Translations under genes and position numbers: made by a program | DNA from: Planctomycetales bacterium | GTDB taxonomy: Bacteria; Planctomycetota; Planctomycetia; Planctomycetales; Planctomycetaceae | NCBI GenBank assembly: GCA_028285345.1 | Contig: JANQPT010000017.1 | Span: forward strand, 219,352 to 283,351 | Direction: 5' to 3' | Length of the DNA stretch: 64,000 bases | The notes under the pieces: model-generated | Database searches by the model: none | The model's input: the letters and a program-made list of their open reading frames with translations, nothing else | Told to the model about the DNA's origin: nothing | In this document: positions 1 to 8,792 of the stretch, piece by piece | Layout: every line of letters starts with the position of its first letter | How positions within the stretch are numbered: the stretch's first letter is position 1

Positions 1-620
1 TCATCGGTTGAGCCCGCTCCCTCAGTGTACTCCCAATCGATCAAGTAGGCATCTTCCGTATCCGAAATCTCGTCGCAATCAACGATCACCCCCGCACGCT
101 GATCGGGGGTGACGAATTGTTCGGAATTCTCCGGATCTTTGAGCCTCAACCCGAGGACGATCAGTGACTCGTTTCGGTCGTAATACTCCAAGTGCTTCAA
201 TTCTTCAACGAAACCGGCACGCTGATACGCCTGTAGCGCGTCCTGATAAATCGGTCCCCGCTCCGGGTCCACGTAATCACTCATGTTGACAAAAACCTTG
301 CGCGCTTTCGACTCCCGCAGTCTGCCAAGCATGGTTTCGAGCATCACCGTTCCCAAGCCTCGGCCGCGATAGACTTCGTCGAGGTAGGTCCACGACAGCC
401 AATAGGTCTCGTCCGTTCCCTCGGCATAGGCCGCCCCGGTTGTGCCCACCACAGCACCCTGTGCTGTCATTACGAATTGATCGTCAAGGCTGTCCCGAAA
501 CGATTGCTGGGCCTGCTCGAAATCGTCCTCGTCATTCTGCGCAATGATATCGAGCACCGCGCCCACATCTTGCGGCGACATCGGCCGAAAATCGATCCCG
601 GTCGGCAGTTGCGGGCTCAT
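1..620 (-). CDS. GNAT-family N-acetyltransferase, cut by the window edge
   Basis: The minus-strand frame is open from an ATG at 620-618 to base 1 with no stop, so the C-terminus lies outside the window. The translation begins MSPQLPTGIDFRP and contains the acetyl-CoA binding motif A as YRGRGLGTVMLE near residue 85, followed by an AYQRAGFVEE segment typical of the last strands of GNAT enzymes. These enzymes move an acetyl group from acetyl-CoA to an amine; the substrate cannot be read from the sequence. Its ATG overlaps the stop of speD (ATGA), so the two are probably translated together. Inference: since speD makes a polyamine precursor, the enzyme could act on polyamines, but nothing in the motif proves this. 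An acidic C-terminal extension follows the GNAT core. Confidence 0.85.
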   Translation of the reverse strand, partial: MSPQLPTGIDFRPMSPQDVGAVLDIIAQNDEDDFEQAQQSFRDSLDDQFVMTAQGAVVGTTGAAYAEGTDETYWLSWTYLDEVYRGRGLGTVMLETMLGRLRESKARKVFVNMSDYVDPERGPIYQDALQAYQRAGFVEELKHLEYYDRNESLIVLGLRLKDPENSEQFVTPDQRAGVIVDCDEISDTEDAYLIDWEYTEGAGSTD

Positions 621-1042
621 CGGTCCTCCGTCGACAACTGCAGATTCTGCACCGGCTGACTGTCCCGCGCGGAGGGCGGTGTTGCCATTTCCGCTGGTGG
701 AGATTGTCCCCGCTGAATCTCTTGCACTTGGACGTGTGTCGGCTCAAAAAACCGACGCAAGACCGGCACCGCAGCCTGCGGGTCGACGCGCGTGCCGCAG
801 GTGAAGACATCGGCCGCCAAATATCCGTGCTCCGGCCAACTGTGGACCGACATGTGTGATTCGGCCAGCACCGCCACGCCGGTCACGCCCTGGGGGCTAA
901 AGCTGTGCACGTGCAAATTGAGGATCGTCGCACCGGTCTCTTCAACGGCGGACGTGATCGATCGGCCGATCACATCGGGATCGTTGAGATGATCGTTGCA
1001 TCCCCAAAACTCAATCAGCACGTGCCGCCCGAGTGGATTCAT
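617..1042 (-). CDS. speD: S-adenosylmethionine decarboxylase proenzyme
   Basis: A 141-residue prokaryotic-type AdoMet decarboxylase. The family makes decarboxylated AdoMet, the aminopropyl donor for spermidine, and self-cleaves to create a pyruvoyl cofactor. The cleavage site is visible as AESHMSVHSWPEHGY: Ser62 would become the pyruvoyl group, His67 is the processing base, and Cys82 in the VFTCG motif is the catalytic acid. The core ends near residue 110; a Pro/Ser-rich tail of about 30 residues follows, longer than the usual short form. The stop overlaps the start of the GNAT gene by ATGA. No spermidine synthase gene is next to it. Confidence 0.93.
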   Translation of the reverse strand: MNPLGRHVLIEFWGCNDHLNDPDVIGRSITSAVEETGATILNLHVHSFSPQGVTGVAVLAESHMSVHSWPEHGYLAADVFTCGTRVDPQAAVPVLRRFFEPTHVQVQEIQRGQSPPAEMATPPSARDSQPVQNLQLSTEDR

Positions 1043-1433
1043 TGTCGCTACCGATCGCTGTGTGAGACTGACAATTCGTCTTCTCGATGTCCGCTTCCGG
1101 CGCTTTCACCGAACTTCACAACACCACTTCTAATCGCCGCGAGTGGTCAACCCAGCAACATCGATCGACCGTCGGCATCTCCCCAGACAGAATTTCCCTG
1201 ACTTGGAATCAGTATCCAAATCCCAGGCATCGTTTTGGTCGGCCGATTATTTTGGATTCAGCGCAGCTGACCAGCTTCCACCGGAGAGGAGGACCGGCGG
1301 CAAGAAATACGAGTGCATCAAAGCGATTTGGTAAACATTTTGTTGAATTCGAATTCAATAGTCAAGCAGGACTGGAGTTGACTGAAGAGTCCCGCAGCAA
1401 TCTGTCGACGACGCGGCTGGTCGTGCCCGGTCC
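1043..1433. other. Intergenic stretch between speD and a DUF1501 gene
   Basis: About 390 bases with no convincing gene on either strand. It must hold the speD promoter (read leftwards), but I see no clear -35/-10 pair. A perfect 16-base palindrome, TTGAATTCGAATTCAA, sits at 1343-1358 and could be a protein-binding site. No terminator-like hairpin with a T run was found after the DUF1501 stop. Confidence 0.5.
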
Positions 1434-2933
1434 TCACGCCAGGATGTCGTGCATCACGTGCCCGAAGTCGATATCGAGCCGCTTCCGCCCCGGGAAATGT
1501 AGACGACGGTTGTCCAGACCAAGTAGATGCAGGACCGTCGCATGCAAGTCGGTGACGTAGTGGCCCTCGCCCAGCGCGTGGTATCCCAGTTCGTCGGTTG
1601 CACCGTGGACGTATCCTTTTTTCAGGCCGGCGCCGGCCATCCAGATGGTGAACCCGTTGGGATGATGATCGCGGCCCGTTGTCCCGCCGGCCCGCTCTTC
1701 CAATCCGGGAGTGCGACCAAATTCGGTGCAGAACACGACCGTCACATCCTCCATCAGCCCACGCTGTTTCAGATCCTGAATCAGCCCCGCCACCGGCTTG
1801 TCGACCGTGCCGCACAAGCGGGTATGGTTCTCCTTCAGCTTTTGATGCGAATCCCAAACTCCGTAGGGCGAGGGAAAGACCTGCACAAAGCGGACGCCCC
1901 GTTCGGCCAGCCGACGTGCGGCGAGGAGTCGGCTCCCGGCGAGCTTCGTCGCCTTGTCGTTCATGCCGTACAGGTTCTGCGTCTCTTCGGTTTCGCTCGG
2001 GAAGTCAATCGCTTCAGGCACTGCCGCTTGCATCCGAAACGCCAACTCATAGGAACGGATCCTTGCCGCCAGTTCCTGATCCTCGGGATATTCAACGGCA
2101 GCTAACTCGTTCAGCCGGTTGATCAAGTCGTACTCCGCGCGCTGCGACTTAAGACTCTGATTCTTCTGCCGCTTGCCGAAGGGCAACGGGTTTTGAGGAT
2201 CGAGCGTCAGCGGAACGCCTGCGTGCTGCGGGCCCAAATACAGCGAGTCGATCGATAACCGCGTATCAGACCGCGTCGGGCCGCCCAAGACTGCAAATTT
2301 AGGCAGGTTCTCGTTGAGCGTGCCGAGGCCATAGTGTGCCCAGGCTCCGATGCTCGGTTCCTGCGGATCGAGCCGATGCCGGCCGGTGTGAATCTGGTTT
2401 TCGGCGGCGTGATCGTTGTCGGTGGTCCACATGTTGCGGACAAAACAAAGGTCGTCGACGTGGTGAGCGAGGTGCGGCCACCAATCCGTCACTTCAATCC
2501 CCGCTTCGCCGTATTTCTTCCAGCCGACTTGCATCGGGTAAATGGTGGGATAGACGTCCCGCACATTGATTTCTTCCGCCGACACGGAACGAAAACGCTT
2601 CTCATGCAGCGGCGAGTTAACGGGATTTTCAAACGGCGTGTCGTCGAACGTTTTTCCGGCGTACTTGTTCAATGCCGGTTTGGGATCAAACGTTTCCAAG
2701 TGGCTGTATCCGCCCGAGAGGAAGATCCAGATCACCGATTTTGTCTTGGGCACGTGATGCGGAAGCGATGAGACTTTGCCCGCTCCTGCGTCCTCCGCCC
2801 GCACAACGCCGTCGTCCGCCAACAGAGAACCGAGCGCCAGCCCGGTGAAGCCCATGCCCAAATCGGAGAGAAACGTTCGTCGCGGAATCGAGCGGCAGTT
2901 GCAGGCCGAATCTGGATGACGCCGGTTGGACAT
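1434..2933 (-). CDS. DUF1501 domain protein, exported by a Tat-like signal
   Basis: A 499-residue DUF1501 protein, a family related to alkaline phosphatase/sulfatase folds and greatly expanded in planctomycetes; its reaction is not established. The N-terminus has a twin-arginine motif PRRTFLSDLGMG at residues 17-28 followed by a hydrophobic run to about residue 39, which predicts export by the Tat route. Family landmarks include FLSGGYSHLETFDPKP and CTEFGRTPG, and a TTGRDHHP motif near the C-terminus that probably binds metal. It lies 51 bases downstream of the PSCyt/DUF1553 gene on the same strand, the standard planctomycete pairing, so the two are likely co-transcribed and act together outside the cytoplasm. 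The start is supported by a GGAAG about 10 bases upstream. Confidence 0.92.
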   Translation of the reverse strand: MSNRRHPDSACNCRSIPRRTFLSDLGMGFTGLALGSLLADDGVVRAEDAGAGKVSSLPHHVPKTKSVIWIFLSGGYSHLETFDPKPALNKYAGKTFDDTPFENPVNSPLHEKRFRSVSAEEINVRDVYPTIYPMQVGWKKYGEAGIEVTDWWPHLAHHVDDLCFVRNMWTTDNDHAAENQIHTGRHRLDPQEPSIGAWAHYGLGTLNENLPKFAVLGGPTRSDTRLSIDSLYLGPQHAGVPLTLDPQNPLPFGKRQKNQSLKSQRAEYDLINRLNELAAVEYPEDQELAARIRSYELAFRMQAAVPEAIDFPSETEETQNLYGMNDKATKLAGSRLLAARRLAERGVRFVQVFPSPYGVWDSHQKLKENHTRLCGTVDKPVAGLIQDLKQRGLMEDVTVVFCTEFGRTPGLEERAGGTTGRDHHPNGFTIWMAGAGLKKGYVHGATDELGYHALGEGHYVTDLHATVLHLLGLDNRRLHFPGRKRLDIDFGHVMHDILA

Positions 2934-2984
2934 GGTCCGTCGCTTCCTTCACATTACTGACTGATGCGGCTTTCGCCGCAACGT

Positions 2985-5900
2985 TTATCGGATGGTCACA
3001 AAATCGTTGTGGTTCAAAAGTGCGCGCACGATGCTCTCGCGGCCCCCCACGTGTGGATCTTTGCTGCCGGAGCCTGAGAGAATCTCGACTTGTTGCTTCA
3101 GCGCATCAAGGCACAACTGATGTTCCTCTTCGGTCGGTTTCCGTGAGAGAATCCGCTGAAACATGGCCGTCACAAATTGCGCGTCGCTCGAATCGGCCTG
3201 ATCCGATTTACCCCAAGATACGACGATCTTCGCCCCAACCTGATGCACGAGATCGCTGTTGGTGAGTGCTAATGCCTGTTGCGGCACGATGCTTCGCGTG
3301 CGGCGGTAGCAATCGAGCGGATCGGGCGGGTCGAACAGCGCGCTCAGTTCGCTGGCGCCGCCGTCCTCGGGATAGACCTCATAATACAGACTTCGGCGAT
3401 ACGTCGTCAGAGCATCTTTGTTTTCCAGTGGTGGGCCGCCGGTTTTGAGATCCAGCATGCCGCCGCAGTACAGCAAACTGTCCCGGACGACTTCCGCTTC
3501 CATGCGGCCGGAGTTCATCCGCCACAGAAACTTGTTTTCAGGATCGGCCGCGGCGTTGCCGCTCTCGCCTCCGACCGTCGTGGCACGTCGATACGTTTGG
3601 CTGGTGACGATCAGACGGTGAATGTGCTTCATACTCCAGCCCGACTCCATCAATTCGACCGCCAGCCAATCCAAAAGCTCCGCGTGAGTGGGACGGGAGC
3701 CGTTGCGGCCGAAATCGTACATACTGGTGACGATCGGCGCATGAAAGTGTCGCATCCAAATGTGATTGACGGCGACCCGGGCGGTGAGTGGATTGTCGTC
3801 GCGCGTAATCCACTGTGCCAGCGCCCGCCTGCGGCCGGTACTGGTATTGGGGTACATCGGGCTCAAGGGCGAATACTCGGCCGCTGACTCGTCCACCTTC
3901 GCCGCGCGGGCCTTCTCCAGTGCTAAACCGGAGGCCTTCCATTGTTTGCGGGCGGACTCGAGCTCCTTGGCCCGTTTGGGAGCATCGGCCGGTTTGGCTT
4001 CGGCGATTGCCAAGGCGAGTTCAGCCGCCGATTGCTCTGCTTCCTTTTGATGCAGCGATGCTGATTGCACGGCCAGGGCGGCGGCGGCGGCCAATTCCGT
4101 TGCTTGAGCGTTATCTGATTCTTCAAACTTGGCGCGATCCGCCGCAATGCGGGCCTCGACGCTCGCCAACTCTGCCCGCGCCGCCGCGAGCCGGGACTCG
4201 GCCGATTTGTGCCGCAAGTCCGGAATCCGAGCCACGCGCTGCGCGGTTTCCAATTGTTGCTTCAACCCAAGTAGGAGAGAATCTCCGAACGTCGCCGCCA
4301 GCCGTGAGGTCGCGGGTGCGGTACTAAACCGCGACCCCTCCCAGCCGCCCAGCCCGATTACATCGCGCCCCTCCGGATACACCGGCGGTTCGAAGTCAAA
4401 ATGAGTGAGGACTTCCAAGCTTGCGACGCCAGCTGAAGTCTTTCCGGCGGGACTCCGCAGCACAAGTTCGTCAACAGCAGCCGCACTGCCCGTTCGTGCA
4501 TCAAAGGTGACCGCTTTCGTCTGATCGCCGACGGGATTCCACCCATTCAGCGCTACTTCCACTGAGTCCACGAGTACGGCTTCGTCGGACAAACAGCGCA
4601 CCGTGAGCCGACAGCGATCCTGGCCGGTTTGCAGCACTAGCCGCACTTGGAAGCGGTTTTGCCCCGCTGCAAAGTCATAACGTCCCACGTCGAACTCGGT
4701 GGTCGTCCCGGGCTGATAGGAAACGATCCGTCCTTGCTCAAAGGCGACCATTGATGCCGTCAGGCCTTTATCGACATCCTTCACCAATTGAAAATTAAAG
4801 TGCGCATCGGCCGCCAGGAGCAGCTGGAATTCGATACTGATTCCGTCGGGAAGGGCTTTTAGTTCCGCCAGCCGGTTTAGCACGATTCGCCTTCCCTGTG
4901 TCGCATCGAAAACTAGCGATTGATTGCCGGAGATCGCCGCGCTGCGCGCTTTCTCGTTCGATTTTTCCAGCGCTGCATTATATGCGGCTTGTGCCCCGGC
5001 CAGTTGTTCCTGTGCAGATGCCGGAACTTCGCTCGGCATCTTGTCGACCTCAGCCAGTTTCGACTCCGCCGCTGAAATCACACTCCGTGCATCGGCCACG
5101 ACCGACTCTTGAATCGCCGGAGAGAGGCCGGGATAGAATGCCCGCGGCGGTAAATCGATCGCTTCGATTTTGGGCTGGGTTTCCGTCAAAAACTCCGGCA
5201 CTCCCGGGGGCATCGATCCCCGTTCTTTGTCCCGATTGCGTTCGTCACCGCCGGTGTAAAACCAAGTGGGAGCCTCCGGAGCCTTATCGAACACCCGTAC
5301 GGCGCCAAGCCGCTGGATCTTTCTCAGCACGCTGTACTCGTAGTCTTGAAACGTCCCCGGATCCGCTTCACCCGGTACGCGGTCCTGCCGAATGTACATC
5401 GGCTCGAAGTACGCCCGCAGTTGGAAATATTTATCCTGCGTGATGGGATCGTATTTGTGATCGTGGCAGTGCGCGCAGTTAAACGTCAGCCCCAAAAACG
5501 CCTTGCCGGTGTGTTCGACCGTGTTGCGCATCCAGTCATTGGGGTTGAGCGCATACCAATTTCGAATCAAATAGCCCGTAGCAACGGCCGCGTCAGCGTC
5601 TTCGGGACAGATTTCGTCGGCGGCCAACATTTCTTGGAGCATGCGGTCGTAGCCTTTATCCTCATTCAGCGACCGCACGATCCAGTCCCGCCAGCGCCAA
5701 ACTTGCGGCGCGCTGTTCCAGACGTCCGGCACATGCCGGCGGCCATACCAGTCGCTATAGCGCCAAACGTCCATCCAATGTCTCGCCCACCGCTCGCCGT
5801 GACGAGGCGATTTTAGCAAACGATCGACGACGCGCTCGTACGCGTCCGGGGATTTGTCGGCTAGAAACGCATTTAACTCTTCGCGCGTCGGCGGGATTCC

Positions 5901-6473
5901 AACCAGATTGAGATATACACGCCGCAACAACACGTGTTTCGGAGCCGCCTCCACCAGGTTCAGCTCGTGCTCAGCCAATTTGCGCGCGACGAAAGCGTCG
6001 ATCGGGTTCGCAATGTCCTTGGCGGCGACTTTCGGAACAGCGGGCCGCCGAGGCGGGCGAAACGCCCAGTGGTCTCGCGGATCGGCTTCCGGCTGTTCGT
6101 TTTTGGGCGAAACTGCACCCTGTGCGATCCACAGCTTGAGTGTCTCAATCTGCTCCGCAGTCAACGACTCTCCTTCGGGCGGCATCCGCTCGACTTCGTC
6201 TTCGGATGAGACGCGTTCGATGAGCAAACTCTCCTGCGGATTCTTGGCGACGACCGCCGCACCACTATCGCCCCCCTCTCGGATCAATTGTCCCGTGTCC
6301 AATCGCAGTCCCGATTCCTGCTTGAGCGCTCCATGGCAGGCGAAGCATCGCTCTTTGAGGATGACCTTAACTTGCTTCTCGTAGTCCACCGGACCGTCAG
6401 CAAACGCGATGTTACTCCCGCACCACGTAAGCAATATTGCGCAAAGTTGCGTGACGCGAGAGTTCCGACTCAT
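2985..6473 (-). CDS. PSCyt1-DUF1549-DUF1553 secreted cytochrome protein
   Basis: A 1162-residue planctomycete-type protein. Residues 1-25 are a Sec signal ending in NIAFA. A PSCyt1 haem motif CFACH is at residues 43-47, the DUF1549 (PSCyt2) region covers roughly 160-370 and includes a second haem motif, CAHCH, followed by DHKYDP. A middle part (about 480-860) holds a beta-rich section and then a long Ala/Glu/Lys-rich coiled coil around 740-860. The DUF1553 (PSD1) domain fills the rest, with FGRNGSRPTHAELLDWLA and RLIVTSQTYRR as landmarks. The family is thought to work with DUF1501 partners on extracellular polymers, but no reaction is proven. It is the first gene of a two-gene unit with the DUF1501 protein. 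Confidence 0.93.
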   Translation of the reverse strand: MSRNSRVTQLCAILLTWCGSNIAFADGPVDYEKQVKVILKERCFACHGALKQESGLRLDTGQLIREGGDSGAAVVAKNPQESLLIERVSSEDEVERMPPEGESLTAEQIETLKLWIAQGAVSPKNEQPEADPRDHWAFRPPRRPAVPKVAAKDIANPIDAFVARKLAEHELNLVEAAPKHVLLRRVYLNLVGIPPTREELNAFLADKSPDAYERVVDRLLKSPRHGERWARHWMDVWRYSDWYGRRHVPDVWNSAPQVWRWRDWIVRSLNEDKGYDRMLQEMLAADEICPEDADAAVATGYLIRNWYALNPNDWMRNTVEHTGKAFLGLTFNCAHCHDHKYDPITQDKYFQLRAYFEPMYIRQDRVPGEADPGTFQDYEYSVLRKIQRLGAVRVFDKAPEAPTWFYTGGDERNRDKERGSMPPGVPEFLTETQPKIEAIDLPPRAFYPGLSPAIQESVVADARSVISAAESKLAEVDKMPSEVPASAQEQLAGAQAAYNAALEKSNEKARSAAISGNQSLVFDATQGRRIVLNRLAELKALPDGISIEFQLLLAADAHFNFQLVKDVDKGLTASMVAFEQGRIVSYQPGTTTEFDVGRYDFAAGQNRFQVRLVLQTGQDRCRLTVRCLSDEAVLVDSVEVALNGWNPVGDQTKAVTFDARTGSAAAVDELVLRSPAGKTSAGVASLEVLTHFDFEPPVYPEGRDVIGLGGWEGSRFSTAPATSRLAATFGDSLLLGLKQQLETAQRVARIPDLRHKSAESRLAAARAELASVEARIAADRAKFEESDNAQATELAAAAALAVQSASLHQKEAEQSAAELALAIAEAKPADAPKRAKELESARKQWKASGLALEKARAAKVDESAAEYSPLSPMYPNTSTGRRRALAQWITRDDNPLTARVAVNHIWMRHFHAPIVTSMYDFGRNGSRPTHAELLDWLAVELMESGWSMKHIHRLIVTSQTYRRATTVGGESGNAAADPENKFLWRMNSGRMEAEVVRDSLLYCGGMLDLKTGGPPLENKDALTTYRRSLYYEVYPEDGGASELSALFDPPDPLDCYRRTRSIVPQQALALTNSDLVHQVGAKIVVSWGKSDQADSSDAQFVTAMFQRILSRKPTEEEHQLCLDALKQQVEILSGSGSKDPHVGGRESIVRALLNHNDFVTIR

Positions 6474-6984
6474 CGAATGCCTAGCTTAGATGACTTTCGG
6501 GTAATGCAGGTCGCAGCCAATGAAATCCATCGACCAATATTGATATGTTAGCCCAGCGGGAGGTCAAATTTCAATTGCGATCGACTGCCGGCAACGAAAC
6601 GCCGGCGCAGTGCTTGGGTGCCAACCACAGGCGAGATTGCCGTGGTCACGCCAGTGTGGGGGGAGTCTGATAAGCCATTGATCGCTTCATCGATACACCG
6701 ATCGTGCACTTGACTCGTTGGGGAGGCGTCGAACTGCCGATCCATTGCCGGCCTCACAAATGCCGTGATTGATACTATTGACCCGTCGACACTGCGTTGA
6801 TAGTTTAGCATGAAACTTTGTCTTCTCTGAAAACAAATGTTGGCTATGACAGCCCCTCCTGGTCGGATCACTCTGCGCCGCGAGGGGCGTTTTTGTTTTG
6901 TGGGAGTCAATCCGGCCCACAGGAGCACCTGATCGGACTCCCTTATCCCCAAACACTTCACTAAATCGACAACGAGGGTCACAC
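6474..6984. other. Intergenic region between divergent units
   Basis: About 510 bases separating the leftward PSCyt gene from the rightward Rieske operon, so both promoters should lie here. No ORF here looks coding. The only clear structure is a terminator-like hairpin at 6852-6899, described separately. Confidence 0.5.
6852..6899 (+). terminator. Terminator-like hairpin in the leader of the Rieske operon
   Basis: GCCCCTC (6852-6858) pairs with GAGGGGC (6882-6888) and is followed by GTTTTTGTTTT. This has the form of an intrinsic terminator read on the plus strand, with a long 23-base loop. There is no plus-strand gene upstream of it, so it could end a short leader RNA or act as an attenuator for the genes starting at 6985. 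Confidence 0.4.
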
Positions 6985-7467
6985 GTGGCTGAACAGCATG
7001 CCGCGCAGTCGAACGAGAACACCGACCGGCGGAACTTCCTGTCTTGGTGTGTAATGTTCGGCGGATTGCTGAGCGGATATGGGCTATTTGCCTACAACGC
7101 CGTTCGCTTTTTGCTGGGTGCAGGGCCTGAATCGGCTTCGTGGTTTTTTGTTGCGGACTTGGCTGGGTTCGGCGTGGGCAAATCACTTGATTTCCGTTCG
7201 CCCGACGGCCAAAACATCGTGGTCACTCGCTTATCAGACGAGGATTTCATCGCTCTTTCCAGCGTTTGCCCGCATCTCGGCTGCCGGGTTCACTGGGAAG
7301 CGCAGAACGATCGTTTTTTCTGCCCCTGTCACAACGGCGCATTTGACGCCACCGGCAAACCGACGGCGGGTCCGCCCGCGGATGCCAATCAAATCTTGGC
7401 CCAGTATCCTTTGAAAATTGAGAACGGCCTCGTGTTTATCGAGCTTTCCTCAAATTCCCTGACCTGA
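6985..7467 (+). CDS. Rieske 2Fe-2S protein of a cytochrome b complex
   Basis: A 160-residue Rieske protein. The start is a GTG at 6985 preceded by AACGAGGG; the frame stays open upstream but that part does not look like protein. An RRNFLSW twin-arginine-like motif at residues 15-21 and one membrane segment at about 21-45 anchor the protein on the outer face. The cluster ligands are Cys95/His97 (CPHLGC) and Cys113/His116 (CPCHNG), with Cys100 and Cys115 as the usual disulfide pair. The protein passes electrons from quinol to a cytochrome c. It is followed after 76 bases by cytochrome b and then by an octaheme cytochrome, so the three likely form one complex. Confidence 0.93.
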   Translation: MAEQHAAQSNENTDRRNFLSWCVMFGGLLSGYGLFAYNAVRFLLGAGPESASWFFVADLAGFGVGKSLDFRSPDGQNIVVTRLSDEDFIALSSVCPHLGCRVHWEAQNDRFFCPCHNGAFDATGKPTAGPPADANQILAQYPLKIENGLVFIELSSNSLT

Positions 7468-7543
7468 AATCAAATGGTTAGCATGTGGAACCAATTCATG
7501 TGATCGACCACCGCAATGAGAGCTGCAGCGAGACAAGCAACCC

Positions 7544-8593
7544 ATGAATGCCGTTAAGAATTGGTTCAGCGAACGCCTACCCATCTCGCAGGCCCAACTT
7601 GCTGAGCTGACAAACGAGCCGGTCCCGAATCACCTCAAACGATGGTGGTTCTGCCTGGGCGGAACTCCGGCGTATCTGTTCGTCGTACAGATCGTCACCG
7701 GCATTCTGCTGGCGTTCTATTATCAGCCTTCGCCAACAACCGCTTATGAGTCGGTTGAGAACATTACGACTCACATCCCCTACGGCTGGTACTTTCGCAG
7801 TGTTCACAAATGGGCGGCGACCCTGATGATCGCTTCGGTCATTCTGCATCAAATGCGAGTCTATTTTACAGGCGCCTACCGCAAACCGCGCGAAATCAAC
7901 TGGATGATCGGCATGTGCCTGCTGATCTGCACGCTGCTCGTCGGCTTCACCGGGTACAGTCTGGTCTACGAGCAATTGAGTTACTGGGGGGCAACCGTCG
8001 CGGCAAACATCAGCGATACCGTTCCTGTGTTGGGAAGTTATGCCAAACAAATGTTGCTCGGCGGCGAAAGCTACAATCAAAACACACTCTCCCGACTTTA
8101 CGTGCTGCACGCGGCTGTGCTGCCGGCCACAATCGTGTTTTTGCTGATGATTCACATCGGCATCCTCCGGCTGCAGGGAGTTACCGAATTCGAATTTGAA
8201 GATGAACCTCCCGGCGCTCCCAAGCAGTTCAGCTTCTTTCCAGACCACTTTTACACCGAACTGGTCATCGGGCTGACCTTGATGATTTTGCTGAGCACGC
8301 TTGCCACCGTGCTTCCCGCGACGCTGGGGCCGCCGGCGGATCCCAATGTCACTCCCGAGATCATCAAGCCGGAATGGTTTTTCTACGCTTCGTTTCGGTG
8401 GCTCAAATTGTTTTCCGGCACCGCAGCGGTCCTCAGCATGGGGTTCATTGTATTCATCATGTTCGTTTGGCCGTTCATCGACAATTGGATTCGCAAACGG
8501 ACCCGATTTGCGGAGGCCAGCGTTTGGATCGGCATCGTCGGGGCCTTGACGATGATTGGTCTCACCGTTTGGGAGGCCGCGGTGGCTCACTAG
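7544..8593 (+). CDS. Cytochrome b, b6 type fused to subunit IV
   Basis: A 349-residue membrane protein joining a cytochrome b6-like N-terminal half (four helices) to a subunit IV-like C-terminal half (three to four helices). Haem b ligands are His88/His102 and His189/His204; the second pair is 15 residues apart, which is the b6 spacing. Cys37, in the motif WWFCLGGTP, falls where cytochrome b6 has the cysteine that binds the extra haem ci (cn). The quinol-site motif PEWFFY is at 277-282. The protein oxidises quinol together with the Rieske subunit upstream. There is no cytochrome f or c1 gene next to it; an octaheme cytochrome occupies that place instead. Confidence 0.93.
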   Translation: MNAVKNWFSERLPISQAQLAELTNEPVPNHLKRWWFCLGGTPAYLFVVQIVTGILLAFYYQPSPTTAYESVENITTHIPYGWYFRSVHKWAATLMIASVILHQMRVYFTGAYRKPREINWMIGMCLLICTLLVGFTGYSLVYEQLSYWGATVAANISDTVPVLGSYAKQMLLGGESYNQNTLSRLYVLHAAVLPATIVFLLMIHIGILRLQGVTEFEFEDEPPGAPKQFSFFPDHFYTELVIGLTLMILLSTLATVLPATLGPPADPNVTPEIIKPEWFFYASFRWLKLFSGTAAVLSMGFIVFIMFVWPFIDNWIRKRTRFAEASVWIGIVGALTMIGLTVWEAAVAH

Positions 8594-8792
8594 CACTGGT
8601 TTCAAACTCTACTTTCATATCTCGCAAACTCAGTTAGGCACGAATCCCGATCAGATGGAGCCGGTTTTCAAAACCGGATTCAACAAAGGTTTTCATCTCC
8701 GAACAAAAACCAAACAGATGCGCCCTCCGCCGTAATCCTGCGCAGGACGCATCGCAAGAATGGGATTGACCGCTCAGGAAAGACAGCAGCAC

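Noticed and set aside
7577..8605. Long antisense frame opposite cytochrome b
   Set aside because: It is the mirror of a strong gene in GC-rich DNA and shows no recognisable domain.
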